A DNA stretch of 38,922 bases, taken from positions 1-38,922 of the forward strand of contig NZ_JAJCYB010000078.1 in the NCBI RefSeq assembly GCF_029263155.1, read 5' to 3'. A program made the translations under genes and the position numbers. The notes under the pieces were generated by a model. That model searched no databases and was not told the origin of the DNA. It saw only the letters and a program-made list of their open reading frames with translations. Numbering within the stretch: the stretch's first letter is position 1; the number at the start of each line of letters is the position of its first letter. This DNA comes from Pseudonocardia sp. Its GTDB lineage: Bacteria; Actinomycetota; Actinomycetes; Mycobacteriales; Pseudonocardiaceae. Shown in pieces: positions 38,298-38,922 of this stretch.

Positions 38298-38785
38298 CCA
38301 CCTGGAGCGGGTTCGCCGCCGCCGCACCGCGGATCGCCACGATCTTCACGCGCCGCCACGCCGCCACCGGCAAGCTGTGCATGCTCGCCACCCTGCGCTC
38401 CGACGGTTTCCCGCGGATCAGCCCCGTCGAGCCACGGTTCTTCGAGGACCGGCTGTGGATCGTCGGCATGCCGGAGACCACCAAGTTCCGCGACCTCGGT
38501 CGTGACCCGCGGTTCTGCCTGCACACCGCCACCGTCGACACGCAGGTGACCGACGGCGACGCCAAGCTGTGGGGAGTGGTGCACGACGTCGCGGACCGGG
38601 CGCTGCACCAGCGGTTCGCCGAGGACCTGTTCGCCGACATCGGGCTGGACCTGCGCGGGCAGGTCTTCGACCACTGCTACGCCGCCGACCTGACGGGAGC
38701 CTCGGCGGTGGAGGTCGGCGACGGACACATGGACGTGACGATCTGGAAGCCCGGGGAACCGGAGCGAGTGGTCCGCAAGCACTGA
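38294..38785 (+). CDS. Pyridoxamine 5'-phosphate oxidase-family FMN-binding protein
   Basis: A 163-residue split-barrel flavin-binding family protein. The strand pattern KLCMLATLRSDGFPRISPVEP, then DRLWIVGMPETTKFRDLGRDPRFCLHT, is the usual FMN-phosphate-binding region. It could bind FMN or F420 (common in actinobacteria) and act as a reductase or oxidase on a small molecule; the reaction is not known. GTG at 38294 overlaps the GNAT stop (GTGA), so both are one transcript. Confidence 0.87.
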   Translation: MTTWSGFAAAAPRIATIFTRRHAATGKLCMLATLRSDGFPRISPVEPRFFEDRLWIVGMPETTKFRDLGRDPRFCLHTATVDTQVTDGDAKLWGVVHDVADRALHQRFAEDLFADIGLDLRGQVFDHCYAADLTGASAVEVGDGHMDVTIWKPGEPERVVRKH

Positions 38786-38922
38786 GAGCCTGTTGGCGAA
38801 CTGATCATGCGGCCTGTCGATCCTGCTGTCGGGGTGGTGCTGGTGCGCGGTCGGTGCCCCAGCGTGGCGGGGGTGGTCCTCCGGATCGTTGGGCTACGAG
38901 TTGTCGGGTCATGATCGCGGTG
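38786..38922. other. Unassigned right edge, possible insertion-sequence end
   Basis: Directly after the flavoprotein stop begins GAGCCTGTTGGCGAACTGAT, resembling the terminal repeats (GAGCCTGTT...) of some DDE-type insertion sequences. On the minus strand a frame is open from the window edge to a TGA at 38805-38807, with the C-terminal sequence IMTRQLVAQRSGG and a Pro/Arg/Gln-rich tail. This could be the end of a transposase, but too little is inside the window to identify it. Confidence 0.25.

Overview
The window is one contiguous piece of a high-GC actinobacterial chromosome. Operon structure, protein families and gene order point to the Pseudonocardiaceae, most likely Pseudonocardia or a close relative. 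This is inference from family resemblance only; no database was searched. From memory of Mycobacterium tuberculosis H37Rv, its gene order MBL hydrolase - uvrA - infC - rpmI - rplT - tsnR - pheS - pheT - argCJBDFRGH - mpg - tyrS is kept here, read right to left on the minus strand. Lineage-specific genes are inserted between these core blocks.

Left edge (1-3.5 kb): the 5' end of a 16S rRNA gene runs off the left edge. Its leader has two sigma70-type promoters and a boxA-like element. Upstream lie tyrS, an iron-siderophore binding lipoprotein with an IdeR/DtxR-like box, and a 3-methyladenine DNA glycosylase. From 3.5 to 13.2 kb: a tightly packed arginine operon argC-J-B-D-F-R-G-H followed by an aspartate-type aminotransferase and mpg. 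Most junctions overlap (ATGA, GTGA, TGATG). A tandem ARG box lies over a promoter that looks leaderless. The argG gene is the long E. coli type. From 13.3 to 16.9 kb, accessory: an AlkD-like DNA repair protein, a small lipoprotein, a roughly 700 bp non-coding stretch with two 63-bp palindromes, an octamer tandem repeat and a short kinase-like remnant, then a type B carboxylesterase. From 17 to 22.9 kb: pheT, pheS, a SpoU rRNA methyltransferase, rplT, rpmI, and infC with an ATC start.

From 23 to 26.9 kb, accessory: a large SARP/NB-ARC/TPR regulator divergent from a SAM-dependent methyltransferase. The shared 67-bp region carries three heptamers at exact 11-bp spacing, 8 bp from a -10 box, which is the textbook SARP operator layout. 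From 27 to 31.4 kb: uvrA with a LexA-like box, an OsmC-like protein lacking the second cysteine, and a 5'-truncated Spo0M-like gene. From 31.4 to 36.3 kb: a branched-chain amino acid/amide type ABC importer (binding protein, LivH, LivM, LivG, LivF), interrupted between livH and livM by another 63-bp palindrome and a strong hairpin. From 36.4 kb to the end: an MBL-fold hydrolase, a CGNR zinc-finger regulator divergent from a GNAT-FMN-binding protein pair, and an unexplained right edge that may be an insertion-sequence end.

Two observations stand out. The first is the 63-bp palindrome family (three full copies and one half copy). The second is a recurring TAnnnT - 7 nt - (A/G)TG arrangement in front of at least six genes, which predicts many leaderless mRNAs and places the IdeR, ARG and SARP operators directly over the start of transcription.
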